A DNA stretch of 40,083 bases from contig DASUFF010000085.1 in the NCBI GenBank assembly GCA_036274695.1, positions 1-40,083 of the forward strand. Reading direction: 5' to 3'. Shown piece by piece: positions 17,841 to 25,402 of the stretch. The notes below the pieces were generated by a model. That model searched no databases. It saw nothing but the letters and a program-made list of their open reading frames with translations, and was not told the origin of the DNA. How positions within the stretch are numbered: position 1 is the stretch's first letter; every line of letters begins with the position of its first letter. This stretch comes from DASUFF01 sp036274695. GTDB lineage: Bacteria; UBA10199; JACPAL01; GCA-016699445. Both the position numbers and the translations under genes were made by a program.

Positions 17841-17858
17841 CCCCAAAAATATCGGGGT
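17840..17858 (-). terminator. Possible weak terminator after tRNA-Leu
   Basis: A 5-bp stem ACCCC/GGGGT with an AT-rich 9-nt loop lies 15 nt after the tRNA 3' end and is followed by TGATTT. It is short and its U-run is poor, so read-through into rimP is possible. Confidence 0.3.
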
Positions 17859-17872
17859 CTTAGGGTGCCGTG

Positions 17873-17956
17873 TGCCGCCTGAGGGACTCGAACCCCCACG
17901 GAGTTGCCCCCATCGGATTTTGAGTCCGACGCGTCTACCAGTTCCGCCAAGGCGGC
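17873..17956 (-). tRNA. tRNA-Leu (anticodon CAA)
   Basis: 84-nt cloverleaf. The acceptor stem is GCCGCCT/AGGCGGC with discriminator A. The anticodon stem TCGGA/TCCGA encloses loop CTCAAAA, giving anticodon CAA (reads UUG). A long variable arm (GGGG/CTCC) marks a class II tRNA, and the T loop is TTCGAGT. CCA is not encoded, so it must be added by the cca-type enzyme. Its 5' end lies 5 nt after the stop of the radical SAM gene. Confidence 0.97.
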
Positions 17957-17961
17957 TAGCC

Positions 17962-18924
17962 TTAATGCTTGATGAATTCCCAAAGACGCGACGGCGTGAT
18001 CGGCGTCTCGGTCTCTCCCCTACAGGAGAGCCAGCAGATATTACAAGAGTTCTCTTCGACTTTTTTGGGCTCGTACTCGGTCCAATGGGTCATCACCGGC
18101 ATCTCCGAACAACGTTTGATGTAGCCGTCCGGCGTCATTTGGACGAAATTGACGCCCGCCTTGCAGTCGTCCATGTGGCCTTCGCGGAAGAACTCGGGGA
18201 TCCGGTTCAGATACCAATCGGATGTCATGATGTTGCCCTGCGTTTTTTTCAATTCGAGCAATTGACCGACGACGTCCTTCAGCTTCGAGAGCTCTTCCTC
18301 GCGCACTTTGTAATCACCCTTGTCGTTCTTGTAGGTGCTGTAGGAGCTGAACGAGATCTTCGCGCCCCAGGCGTGCGCCTCTTTGGCGAGCGGCACGATG
18401 TGGTCCAAGTTGTGGTGCATGATCACCGTGTTGAACCCCACATTGTCATAACCCTGCTTGGTCAACGACGGCACCAACTTTCGAAAATGATCGGTCAGGC
18501 CTGGGAGCTGCCTCTCGCGGTCATGCGTCTCGTCGATATAATTCCTGGAAATCGTGATTTGATCCACGCCGTGGTCGGTCAGCTCCTTGAATTTTTGCTC
18601 GGTCAGGAGCTGGCCGTGCGTGATCATCGTCAGATACGTCACGTAAGGCCTCACTTGATCGACGATGTCGACGAAGTCTTTTCGAAGAAGAGGCTCGCCG
18701 CCGTTTAATGAGAGGACGATCGGCCGGAACTTCTTCATGATCTCGCCGTAATCTTTAAGCTGCGGATAGTCCTTGATCTCCCAGCACGGACAGAAGTCGC
18801 ATTGGGCGTTGCACAGCTTGGTGACTTCCAGATTGATCAACTTGGGCCAGCCCTTGGCCTTGTTTCGGAGGAAGTTATAAAAGCCCTTGGCCTTCTTGGC
18901 GGCTGTAAAATTTTTGGAAAGCAT
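17962..18924 (-). CDS. Radical SAM protein with C-terminal SPASM-like cysteines
   Basis: 320 residues. The 4Fe-4S cluster motif is CNAQCDFC (C38, C42, C45), followed by the SAM-binding glycine motif SLNGGEPLLR. The C-terminal region holds further cysteines (DDCKAGVNFVQ, YIKRCSEM, SCNICWLSCRG) in a SPASM/twitch-like arrangement that would bind an auxiliary Fe-S cluster. The substrate is unknown. It lies 7 bp downstream of the nucleotidyltransferase/phosphotransferase fusion, so the two probably form an operon and may modify or build a polar-lipid or inositol-type product; that link is inferred only from position. The tRNA-Leu follows immediately. Confidence 0.85.
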   Translation of the reverse strand: MLSKNFTAAKKAKGFYNFLRNKAKGWPKLINLEVTKLCNAQCDFCPCWEIKDYPQLKDYGEIMKKFRPIVLSLNGGEPLLRKDFVDIVDQVRPYVTYLTMITHGQLLTEQKFKELTDHGVDQITISRNYIDETHDRERQLPGLTDHFRKLVPSLTKQGYDNVGFNTVIMHHNLDHIVPLAKEAHAWGAKISFSSYSTYKNDKGDYKVREEELSKLKDVVGQLLELKKTQGNIMTSDWYLNRIPEFFREGHMDDCKAGVNFVQMTPDGYIKRCSEMPVMTHWTEYEPKKVEENSCNICWLSCRGETETPITPSRLWEFIKH

Positions 18925-18931
18925 GTCTTGT

Positions 18932-20365
18932 TTACTGCGGAGGGAGACCCGCCTTGGCGCCAGCCGGCTCCTCGTCGCGCTTCATGGAGAGGAAAACGAT
19001 CCAGGTCAGGTTCGAACCTACGGCGGTGAGGATGAGGATCCAATCCAATTTGTTGAAAAGGCAAAGAACCATGAAGAAAAGCGCGAAGAAATCGCGCTTC
19101 ATCATGAATTTCAGCTTGCCCAGGGCTTTCACGATGAAACTCTGATCGTCGTCCTCCAGACCCCGCGCGATGTGCTTTTGCACGGTGACCAAACTGCCCG
19201 AATCCGTATTTTTGACCAGGTGCAGGTACATGGAGCCCAAGGTCATGAGAATGCCGAATCCCATGAGGAAACCGATCGGTCCGAGAGCGCCCTGCCCTTG
19301 TCGGTAGGCCCCCACGGCGACGCCTGCGAAAAAAGCGATGTAGGTGACGTTATCGCAGACCGTGTCGAGCCATTCGCCGAACTTAGACGAGGCGAGTTTC
19401 AGCTTGGCGATCTCGCCGTCGCAGCCGTCGTAAATGGAGGCGAACTGGAAAAGGATGCCGCCGATGGCGACTTCCCAAGGAGTTCCGAGAGAGACCAGGA
19501 AACCCGACAAGAGACCGATGACCAGGGCCGACCACGTGATTTGGTTGGGCGTCAGCGGCGTCTTGACGAAGACGCGGGAGATCAGCGTGGAAATGCGCCG
19601 GTTGATATTTTTTGAAATGAAGCCGTCGGTCTCCTTTAAAACCGATCCGAACAAGACCTTTTCCGCCTGCTTCAAGCTCTCCGGCGTATCGACGTCCTGC
19701 CAGAAGAGCGGTTTGATGGTCGCTGTCTTCGCCTTCCCTTGGGAGGCCAAGATCCGCATGGCTTCGGAGAGGCTGCCGCCTCCGTCCTCGCACGCCTTCT
19801 CCAGGGCGGGAAAAATGCCGGGGCTGCAGAGAAACAAGCCCGTATCGATGGCGTCGTAATGCGGAATCTCCTTGCCGATGGAAACGATGGCGCCTTCGCT
19901 CGTCTTTACTTTCGTCGCATCCGGGAGATCGAAAACCTCCGAGATGCGCCGGTCGACCGCCAGGATCACCTCGCCGGGGCGGATCTTCTCGTTCACCAGG
20001 CCGGTCAAAATCTTCCAATCGAAGACGTGATCGGACATCATGAGGACGAAATCATCGGTCAGGTACTCGCGCGCCTTGAGGACGGAATGTCCGTTGGACT
20101 TGGTCCAATCCGGGTTCTCCACGAACTGGATCGACACGCCCAGCTTGGCCTGCCGTTTCTCGAGCTTCTTCCGGATCACGTCGCCCTTGTAACCGATGAC
20201 GATGACGAATTCGACGATGCCGGCCTTCTTGGCCGAGAGGATGGCGCGCTCGATCAGGGTCAAGCCGGCGACCTTATAAAGAGGCTTGGGACGCTCCCCC
20301 TCCCAACTGCGAAGACGGCTTCCCTGACCTGCGGCAATGATCACTGCTTTCACGATATCTTTCAT
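18932..20365 (-). CDS. Bifunctional NTP-transferase / CDP-alcohol phosphotransferase (DIPP-synthase-like)
   Basis: 477 residues in two domains. Residues 1-235 form a sugar-nucleotidyltransferase-type domain (AVIIAAGQGSRL, with KP at 26-27 and MMSDHVFD). Residues 250-460 form a membrane CDP-alcohol phosphotransferase with the signature D311-x2-D314-G-x2-A-K-x8-G328-x3-D332-x3-D336, the usual Arg replaced by Lys319, and several membrane helices. The same fusion is known in inositol-1-phosphate cytidylyltransferase/di-myo-inositol-phosphate phosphate synthases, so CDP-inositol (or CDP-polyol) formation and transfer is likely. The Met at 20365 overlaps a strong -10 sequence; a GTG at 20353 (VKAVIIAAG) also fits the family start. 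Confidence 0.82.
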   Translation of the reverse strand: MKDIVKAVIIAAGQGSRLRSWEGERPKPLYKVAGLTLIERAILSAKKAGIVEFVIVIGYKGDVIRKKLEKRQAKLGVSIQFVENPDWTKSNGHSVLKAREYLTDDFVLMMSDHVFDWKILTGLVNEKIRPGEVILAVDRRISEVFDLPDATKVKTSEGAIVSIGKEIPHYDAIDTGLFLCSPGIFPALEKACEDGGGSLSEAMRILASQGKAKTATIKPLFWQDVDTPESLKQAEKVLFGSVLKETDGFISKNINRRISTLISRVFVKTPLTPNQITWSALVIGLLSGFLVSLGTPWEVAIGGILFQFASIYDGCDGEIAKLKLASSKFGEWLDTVCDNVTYIAFFAGVAVGAYRQGQGALGPIGFLMGFGILMTLGSMYLHLVKNTDSGSLVTVQKHIARGLEDDDQSFIVKALGKLKFMMKRDFFALFFMVLCLFNKLDWILILTAVGSNLTWIVFLSMKRDEEPAGAKAGLPPQ

Positions 20366-20391
20366 AATACATGCGGGTCGGGTCGCGTCAA
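20364..20391 (-). promoter_or_regulatory. Strong candidate promoter overlapping the start of the fusion gene
   Basis: Minus-strand TTGACG (20386-20391) and TATTAT (20364-20369) with 16-bp spacing are close to the sigma70 consensus. The -10 hexamer shares two bases with the ATG at 20365, so a transcript from it would begin near 20357 and could be translated from the GTG at 20353 as a nearly leaderless message. Confidence 0.5.
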
Positions 20392-20470
20392 CTCCTTCAA
20401 ATAGATAGTTGATATCCTTAAAGGTTTTTTCTTTTTGACACTTCAGTGACCATTCCGGGGAACCGGCGGT

Positions 20471-20890
20471 TCAGGCGCCGTAAAGCAGGAAATAAACGAC
20501 AACCCCCGTGACGGAGACGTACATCCATACGGGGAGGGTCACCCGGGCGAGCTTGCGATGGGCCTCGAAGCGCCCCTTGGCGGCCAAATAGAGGGTCCGA
20601 ATGGCCAGAACGGGCGTCATCGCGGCCAGCACGGTATGGGTCCCCAAAACCGAGAGGTAGACCGTTTTCATCGCCCCGGTTCCGGGATAGCGGTGGACGC
20701 CCGTCAGGTAAAAACGGGTCAGGTAAGAAACGAGAAAAACGACGGAGGTGGTGAACGCCGCGATCATGAAACGCCGGTGCGTTTCGGTTTTCCTTCCCCG
20801 AATCGCCAGATAGCCCAAACACAAAAAGACGAAGGCCAGCCCGTTCAGGAAGGCGTTCACCGCCGCCAGGTTATCTCCCAGGTTGTTCAC
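20471..20890 (-). CDS. DUF420 family membrane protein (CtaM/YozB-like)
   Basis: 139 residues with four predicted membrane helices and conserved histidines (ETHRRFM, GTHTVLA, FEAHRKL). DUF420 proteins (CtaM in Staphylococcus, YozB in Bacillus) are needed for heme-copper oxidase function, and this one overlaps the Sco1 gene by 4 bp beside the heme A and oxidase genes. A role in oxidase assembly is therefore likely, but the biochemical step is not evident from sequence. Confidence 0.82.
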   Translation of the reverse strand: MNNLGDNLAAVNAFLNGLAFVFLCLGYLAIRGRKTETHRRFMIAAFTTSVVFLVSYLTRFYLTGVHRYPGTGAMKTVYLSVLGTHTVLAAMTPVLAIRTLYLAAKGRFEAHRKLARVTLPVWMYVSVTGVVVYFLLYGA

Positions 20891-21453
20891 GGCGTTCCCG
20901 TCTCCTTTTGCAGGCGCCGGGCGGCAGTCTTAAGTTCCGCCTGTCCCAACGCGTTGGAGTCGAAATAACCCCGCATCCGTCCCTGCTTATCGATCAGGAC
21001 GAATTTTTCCGAATGGAAGATATCGGTTTCGGAGGCTTTTTGAAGGCTTAACTTGAATCCCTCCGAGACCGTTTTCCGGATAGTCTCGACGTCGCCAGTC
21101 AGAAAGGACCACGTCTCCGGCCGCGCGCCGAATTGATCGGAATACTGTTTCAGCCTCTCCGGCGTGTCGGTTTCGGGGTCCACCGTGATGGAGACCAGCC
21201 GCACGCCCGGCAATTCTTTGCCGACGGCGCTTAAGTTCTGGGTCATCAGGGGGCAGGCGGCGGCGCATCCCGTATAGATGAAATCGGCGATCCAGACCGA
21301 GCCGGCCAGATCCTTCTTCGAGACCGTCCTTCCCGTTTGATCCGTCAGGGAAAACTCCGGAACGTCACCAAGAATCGGAATGGGTTTGGCGCAAGAAGCG
21401 AGGACGAGGAGGACCAAGGCGGCCGGCGCGGCCCTTCTGAGGATTGCATTCAC
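20887..21453 (-). CDS. Sco1/SenC family copper chaperone lipoprotein
   Basis: About 188 residues using the GTG at 21453. A lipoprotein signal peptide ends in LVLASC, so the mature protein would be anchored with its thioredoxin-like domain in the periplasm. The copper-binding CAAAC motif follows DFIYTG, and the third ligand is the histidine in DIFHSEKFVLID. Sco proteins deliver copper to, or reduce, the CuA site of oxidase subunit II, which fits the oxidase genes nearby. Longer in-frame starts would overlap the divergent transporter's start, so I rejected them. Confidence 0.9.
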   Translation of the reverse strand: MNAILRRAAPAALVLLVLASCAKPIPILGDVPEFSLTDQTGRTVSKKDLAGSVWIADFIYTGCAAACPLMTQNLSAVGKELPGVRLVSITVDPETDTPERLKQYSDQFGARPETWSFLTGDVETIRKTVSEGFKLSLQKASETDIFHSEKFVLIDKQGRMRGYFDSNALGQAELKTAARRLQKETGTP

Positions 21454-21481
21454 GGCGCTCGTATGAAATAAGCGCGATCCC

Positions 21482-22624
21482 ATGTCAACGACGGCTTCCT
21501 CCGGGACCAACCGGAATCTGCTGATTCTCTTCAGCGTCATCGTATTGGACTTGATCGGTTTCGGGGTCGTCATGCCGATCCTCCCCTTCTATGCCAAGCA
21601 ATACGGGGCCAATGCGACCGTTTTGGGCGCGCTGCTGACCTCCTATTCGGCCATGCAGTTCGCCTTCTCGTCGCTGTGGGGGAAACTCTCGGACCGGATC
21701 GGGCGCAAAAACGTCCTCTTGTTCACGATCGCCGGCTCCGCCGCGTCCCTGACGATCTTGGGATTGGCAGATTCCCTCCTTCTGCTCTTCGTCGGGCGCA
21801 TTCTGTCCGGCATCTTTGCGGCGAACATCAGCGTCGCGTCGGCCTATGTCACGGACGTCACCACCGAGGAGAACCGGTCCAAGGGCATGGGGATGATCGG
21901 CGCGGCCTTCGGCATCGGCTTCCTGTTGGGACCGGCCATGGGCGGGATCCTTTCGCGGCACGGTTATCACGTGCCCATCCTGGCTGCCGCGGGCTTAAGC
22001 GCCTTGAACTGGATTTACGCCTTCGCCCGCTTGCCGGAGCCGGCACGGCATCACAAGCCGGAGGAAGTCATCAAGACGAGCGTCCTCTCGCACCGGCCGA
22101 TTCTCCTGTTTTGCGCGATCTACTTCCTCTTCACGGTGGCGGTGAGCCAGTTGGAGGCCACGTTCGCCTTCTTCATGATGCAACGGTTCAACTACGACGC
22201 CATGCACGTCTCCTACATCCTGGCCCTGATGGCGTTGATCATGGTTGGCATCCAGGGCGGCCTGATCCGCACGCTCACGCAAAAATACGGCGAGCCTCTG
22301 CTGCTGGTCTCGGGCGCCCTCCTTCTGGCGGCCTCGTTCGCGTTCGTGCCTTGGAGCCCGACGGTGGTGCTGCTCCTCCTGCCCTTGGGATTTTCGTCGG
22401 TAGGCCGGGGCATCAGCCAGCCTTCGCTGATGAGCTTGGTTTCGAAAAAATCCCCGCCGCACATGCGGGGGGCGGTGATGGGAACCTTTCAGGCGAGCGC
22501 CAGCTTGGGCCGCGTGGTGGGTCCGGTCCTCGCGGGGACCCTCTTCGACGTCAGCGCGCCCCTGCCCTTCTACGTCGCCGGCGGACTGATGGCGGTGGTT
22601 TGCGTCCTGTCGTTGAACGTGTAA
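21482..22624 (+). CDS. MFS transporter (drug/H+ antiporter-like)
   Basis: 380 residues with about 12 membrane helices. The loop 2-3 motif WGKLSDRIGRKNVLLF is the classic MFS signature, and GFGVVMPILPFYAKQYG resembles TetA/Bcr-type exporters. The substrate cannot be deduced. It lies as a lone plus-strand gene between Sco1 and ctaB, with its stop only 5 bp from the convergent ctaB stop. No clear ribosome-binding site precedes the ATG, which is 28 bp from the Sco1 start. Confidence 0.87.
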   Translation: MSTTASSGTNRNLLILFSVIVLDLIGFGVVMPILPFYAKQYGANATVLGALLTSYSAMQFAFSSLWGKLSDRIGRKNVLLFTIAGSAASLTILGLADSLLLLFVGRILSGIFAANISVASAYVTDVTTEENRSKGMGMIGAAFGIGFLLGPAMGGILSRHGYHVPILAAAGLSALNWIYAFARLPEPARHHKPEEVIKTSVLSHRPILLFCAIYFLFTVAVSQLEATFAFFMMQRFNYDAMHVSYILALMALIMVGIQGGLIRTLTQKYGEPLLLVSGALLLAASFAFVPWSPTVVLLLLPLGFSSVGRGISQPSLMSLVSKKSPPHMRGAVMGTFQASASLGRVVGPVLAGTLFDVSAPLPFYVAGGLMAVVCVLSLNV

Positions 22625-22629
22625 GCGAA

Positions 22630-23520
22630 TTAAGTCCGAGCATCCAAGGCGAGCACGCCTAGGAGAACGGGCAGGTAGACGATCGAAGCCAGAAAGAAAC
22701 TCTTCGCCCAGCCGACGCCGGCGTCCTTCCGGAATCCCAGACAGCCCCACGCGAAAAAGACGACGCCCAACGCGGCCGCGGTGATCAGATAGAGGCGCCC
22801 CGCCATGCCGAAGGAGACCGGATACAGAGAGACCGCCACGAGACCAGCCAGATAGCGGACGATCATGTGCTTGGTCGCCTCCTCCCCCTTTTCGAGAGGC
22901 ATGATCCGGATCCCCGCCTTTTCGTAGTCGTCCTTGCGGAAGAGCGCGATGGCCAGGAAATGGGGGATCTGCCAGAGGAAAAGGATCGCGAAGAGCACCA
23001 GTCCGGGAAAATCCTGTGGAAAATGAAGCGTGCCCGTCGCCGCCGTCCAACCCATCAGAGGCGGCATGGCCCCCGGCACGGCGCCTATCAGCAGGGCCGC
23101 GTGGCTCTTCTGCTTCAGCGGGGTGTAGAAGAGCACGTAGCTCACGAAGGCGATGACGCCCAGAATCCCCGTCAGGACGTTCACCTCCAGGGACAACAGA
23201 ACGATGGCGACCACCGCCAGAAGGAGACCGACGCCCAGGGCGATCTCCGGCGACATCCTCTTGGCCGGCAGGGGACGGTTTCGGGTGCGGGCCATCAGGG
23301 CGTCGGAATCCCGTTCCATATACATGTTCAAGGCGTTCGCGGCACCGACCAGAAGCACGGTTCCCAGAAGAGCGGCGAAAATCAGAAATACCGAAGGGGT
23401 TCCGGGGGCGAGCCATAATCCTCCCGCCGTGGTGGCGATCACCAGGGCGGTGACACGGGGCTTGAGCAGAACGATGAGATCGGAAGGATGGCTTAAGTAG
23501 AGCGAGGACCCCAAGATCAT
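22630..23520 (-). CDS. ctaB: Protoheme IX farnesyltransferase (heme O synthase)
   Basis: UbiA-family prenyltransferase that farnesylates heme B to heme O. 296 residues, typical length. The aspartate-rich motif NALNMYMERDSDALMARTRN and the N-terminal KPRVTALVIATTAGG are diagnostic, and several membrane helices follow. The ATG at 23520 overlaps the ctaA stop by 4 bp (ATGA). A longer frame to 23961 only runs inside ctaA. Confidence 0.96.
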   Translation of the reverse strand: MILGSSLYLSHPSDLIVLLKPRVTALVIATTAGGLWLAPGTPSVFLIFAALLGTVLLVGAANALNMYMERDSDALMARTRNRPLPAKRMSPEIALGVGLLLAVVAIVLLSLEVNVLTGILGVIAFVSYVLFYTPLKQKSHAALLIGAVPGAMPPLMGWTAATGTLHFPQDFPGLVLFAILFLWQIPHFLAIALFRKDDYEKAGIRIMPLEKGEEATKHMIVRYLAGLVAVSLYPVSFGMAGRLYLITAAALGVVFFAWGCLGFRKDAGVGWAKSFFLASIVYLPVLLGVLALDART

Positions 23521-24401
23521 GCAAGGACCTCGCGCGACTGGAACGGAAGACGCACGACGCCCGCCCGGTTCGTCAGGAAGACCAGGGATATCAGGACGGA
23601 CCACAATAAAGCGGCCATTCCCAGATGCGCCGTGACGGAGACGATACCCAACTGGGTCCACACGCTCGCCAGACCCAAGCCGACCTGGATCAGCACCAGA
23701 AGAGGAGCGACGTTGCTTAAGAAACGGACGCGTCCGTCCCCTCCCCGCACGATGAAGGGAAGCGGAAGAACCGCGAGGGCCGCGACGACGCCCATCCAGC
23801 GGTGGGCCATGTGCAAAAGAACGATCGGAGGCATGTGGGCGGGCCAGAGCGAACCGTAACAAAAGGGAATCTCCGGACAGACAAGCCCCGCCCCGGTGTG
23901 TCTCATGAAGGCACCCAGCACGCTTTGAGCGTAGACCAATACCGCCGCGGCCTTGACCCAACCGGCCCCCGTGGTCCGCGTCGCGGGCCTGGGGGTTTCC
24001 GTTTTCCAGGCGATGTAAAGAATCACGGCCAGGAAAATAAAGGACGTCGCCAGATGGGCGGTAGACACGGCTGTCGGCAACCGGAGAAGGACCGTCACCC
24101 CTCCGAGCACGCCTTGGAAAATCACCAGGAAGACGGCGAAGAATCCCAAGGCCTGCAGGTTCTTTCTCTTCTTATAAAGGAGGGCCGAGAGAACGATGGT
24201 CAGAAGCCCCACGCTGGCCGCCGCCAGACGGTGGCTGTGCTCGATGGCCACGCCGCCTTTCATTTCCGGCATCAAGCTTCCGTAACACGTCGGCCAATCC
24301 GGACAGGCCAAGCTGGATCCGGTGTTGTGAACGACGCCGCCTAAGAGAATCAGGCAAAAAATGAGGCCGGCGAGAATAACGGCGAAGCGATGTTCTTTCA
24401 T
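23517..24401 (-). CDS. ctaA: Heme A synthase (CtaA/Cox15)
   Basis: Oxidises the heme O methyl group to give heme A for the aa3 oxidase. 294 residues, eight predicted membrane helices in two similar halves. Each half has an external cysteine pair (ACPDWPTCYG and VCPEIPFCYG), as in Bacillus-type CtaA, and heme-ligand histidines in IEHSHRLA and HMAHRWMG. It is the first gene of ctaA-ctaB and divergent from the oxidase operon. Confidence 0.95.
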   Translation of the reverse strand: MKEHRFAVILAGLIFCLILLGGVVHNTGSSLACPDWPTCYGSLMPEMKGGVAIEHSHRLAAASVGLLTIVLSALLYKKRKNLQALGFFAVFLVIFQGVLGGVTVLLRLPTAVSTAHLATSFIFLAVILYIAWKTETPRPATRTTGAGWVKAAAVLVYAQSVLGAFMRHTGAGLVCPEIPFCYGSLWPAHMPPIVLLHMAHRWMGVVAALAVLPLPFIVRGGDGRVRFLSNVAPLLVLIQVGLGLASVWTQLGIVSVTAHLGMAALLWSVLISLVFLTNRAGVVRLPFQSREVLA

Positions 24402-24587
24402 ATTTTCGGATTTTTCCGGAATTTCAAAACGCCGGAAGCCCTATCCGGGTTTGGCCTTGCTGTCAATTCGCCCAAAGCCTGTTCCAAACTGCTTCTTAGT
24501 CTTGACGCGCCCAACCACGCATGTTAGGCGCACGATCCAAATTAAAGATTTTCTTAGTTATTTTCGGAAATCACATTAGGAAACGCT
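24402..24587. promoter_or_regulatory. Divergent control region between ctaA and ctaC
   Basis: 186 bp, more AT-rich than its surroundings. It contains a palindrome TTCCGGAA at about 24415-24422 near the ctaA start, and an AGGAAA ribosome-binding site just before the ctaC ATG. TTGACG at 24502-24507 could be a -35 box for the oxidase operon, but the -10 sequences at suitable distance are poor, so I do not call a promoter. Confidence 0.4.
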
Positions 24588-25388
24588 ATGGACACTCCCT
24601 CGATCTATGGGTGGTATCTCCCGCCCAACTACTCGGCCCACGGCGCGATCATCGATCAATTGATCGTCATCATGCATGTCTTCATGGTCGCCCTCTTCGT
24701 GGGCTGGGGCCTCTTCTTCGTCTACTGCCTCATCCGTTTCCGGCAACGCGCCGGACATAAGGCGACCCACGATCTCCCGCACAGCAAACTGCCCAAGTTC
24801 CTGGAAATCGCCGTCGTTCTCTTCGAAGCCGCCGTGCTGGTGGGACTCTCCTATCCGGCGTGGTCGAAACTGAAGACCTCGTTTCCCAACAAGGCGGACG
24901 CCACCAATATCCGCATCGTCGCCCAGCAGTTCGTCTGGAACGTTCAGTACCCCGGCCCCGACGGCGTTTTCGGCCGGACGGATCCGAAATCGGTTTCCGA
25001 CAGCAACCCTATCGGCTTGGATCTGAACGATCCGGCCTCCAAGGACGACATCACCACGCTCAACCAGCTCCATTTCCCGGTCAATAAGCCGGTCATTGCG
25101 GAGCTGAGCTCCAAGGACGTCATCCATAGCTTCTTCATCCCCGTCCTCCGCGTGAAACAGGACGCGATACCCGGCATGAAAATTCCCATCTGGTGGGAGG
25201 CCAACCACACCGGCCAGTTCGAAATCGGCTGCGCCCAGCTGTGCGGCAACGGCCATACGACGATGAAGGGCTACGTCAGCATCGATTCGCCGGAAGACTA
25301 CAAGACCTGGTTCGACGAGCAGCAAAAGGAGCTGAACCCTCCGCCGGCGGAACCGGCTGCAGCGCCCGCGTCGCAACCGACCAATTGA
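24588..25388 (+). CDS. ctaC: Cytochrome c oxidase subunit II (CuA)
   Basis: 266 residues. Two membrane helices (about 22-50 and 71-90) are followed by a periplasmic cupredoxin domain. The CuA ligands are all present: H180 (VIHSFF), C215 and C219 (CAQLCG), H223 and M226. No CXXCH is fused to the C-terminus, so this is not a caa3-type subunit and it must accept electrons from a separate donor. It begins a ctaC-ctaD-ctaE-ctaF operon. Confidence 0.97.
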   Translation: MDTPSIYGWYLPPNYSAHGAIIDQLIVIMHVFMVALFVGWGLFFVYCLIRFRQRAGHKATHDLPHSKLPKFLEIAVVLFEAAVLVGLSYPAWSKLKTSFPNKADATNIRIVAQQFVWNVQYPGPDGVFGRTDPKSVSDSNPIGLDLNDPASKDDITTLNQLHFPVNKPVIAELSSKDVIHSFFIPVLRVKQDAIPGMKIPIWWEANHTGQFEIGCAQLCGNGHTTMKGYVSIDSPEDYKTWFDEQQKELNPPPAEPAAAPASQPTN

Positions 25389-25402
25389 TTTAGAGGATTA
25401 CT

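Noticed and set aside
21454..21573. Longer Sco1 N-terminus
   Set aside because: It would overlap the divergent MFS start; the lipoprotein signal fits the GTG at 21453.
22625..22629. Terminator between the convergent MFS and ctaB genes
   Set aside because: Only 5 bp separate the stops and I see no hairpin there.
23521..23961. Upstream extension of ctaB
   Set aside because: It translates ctaA in a wrong frame; the ATGA overlap at 23517-23520 is the natural start.
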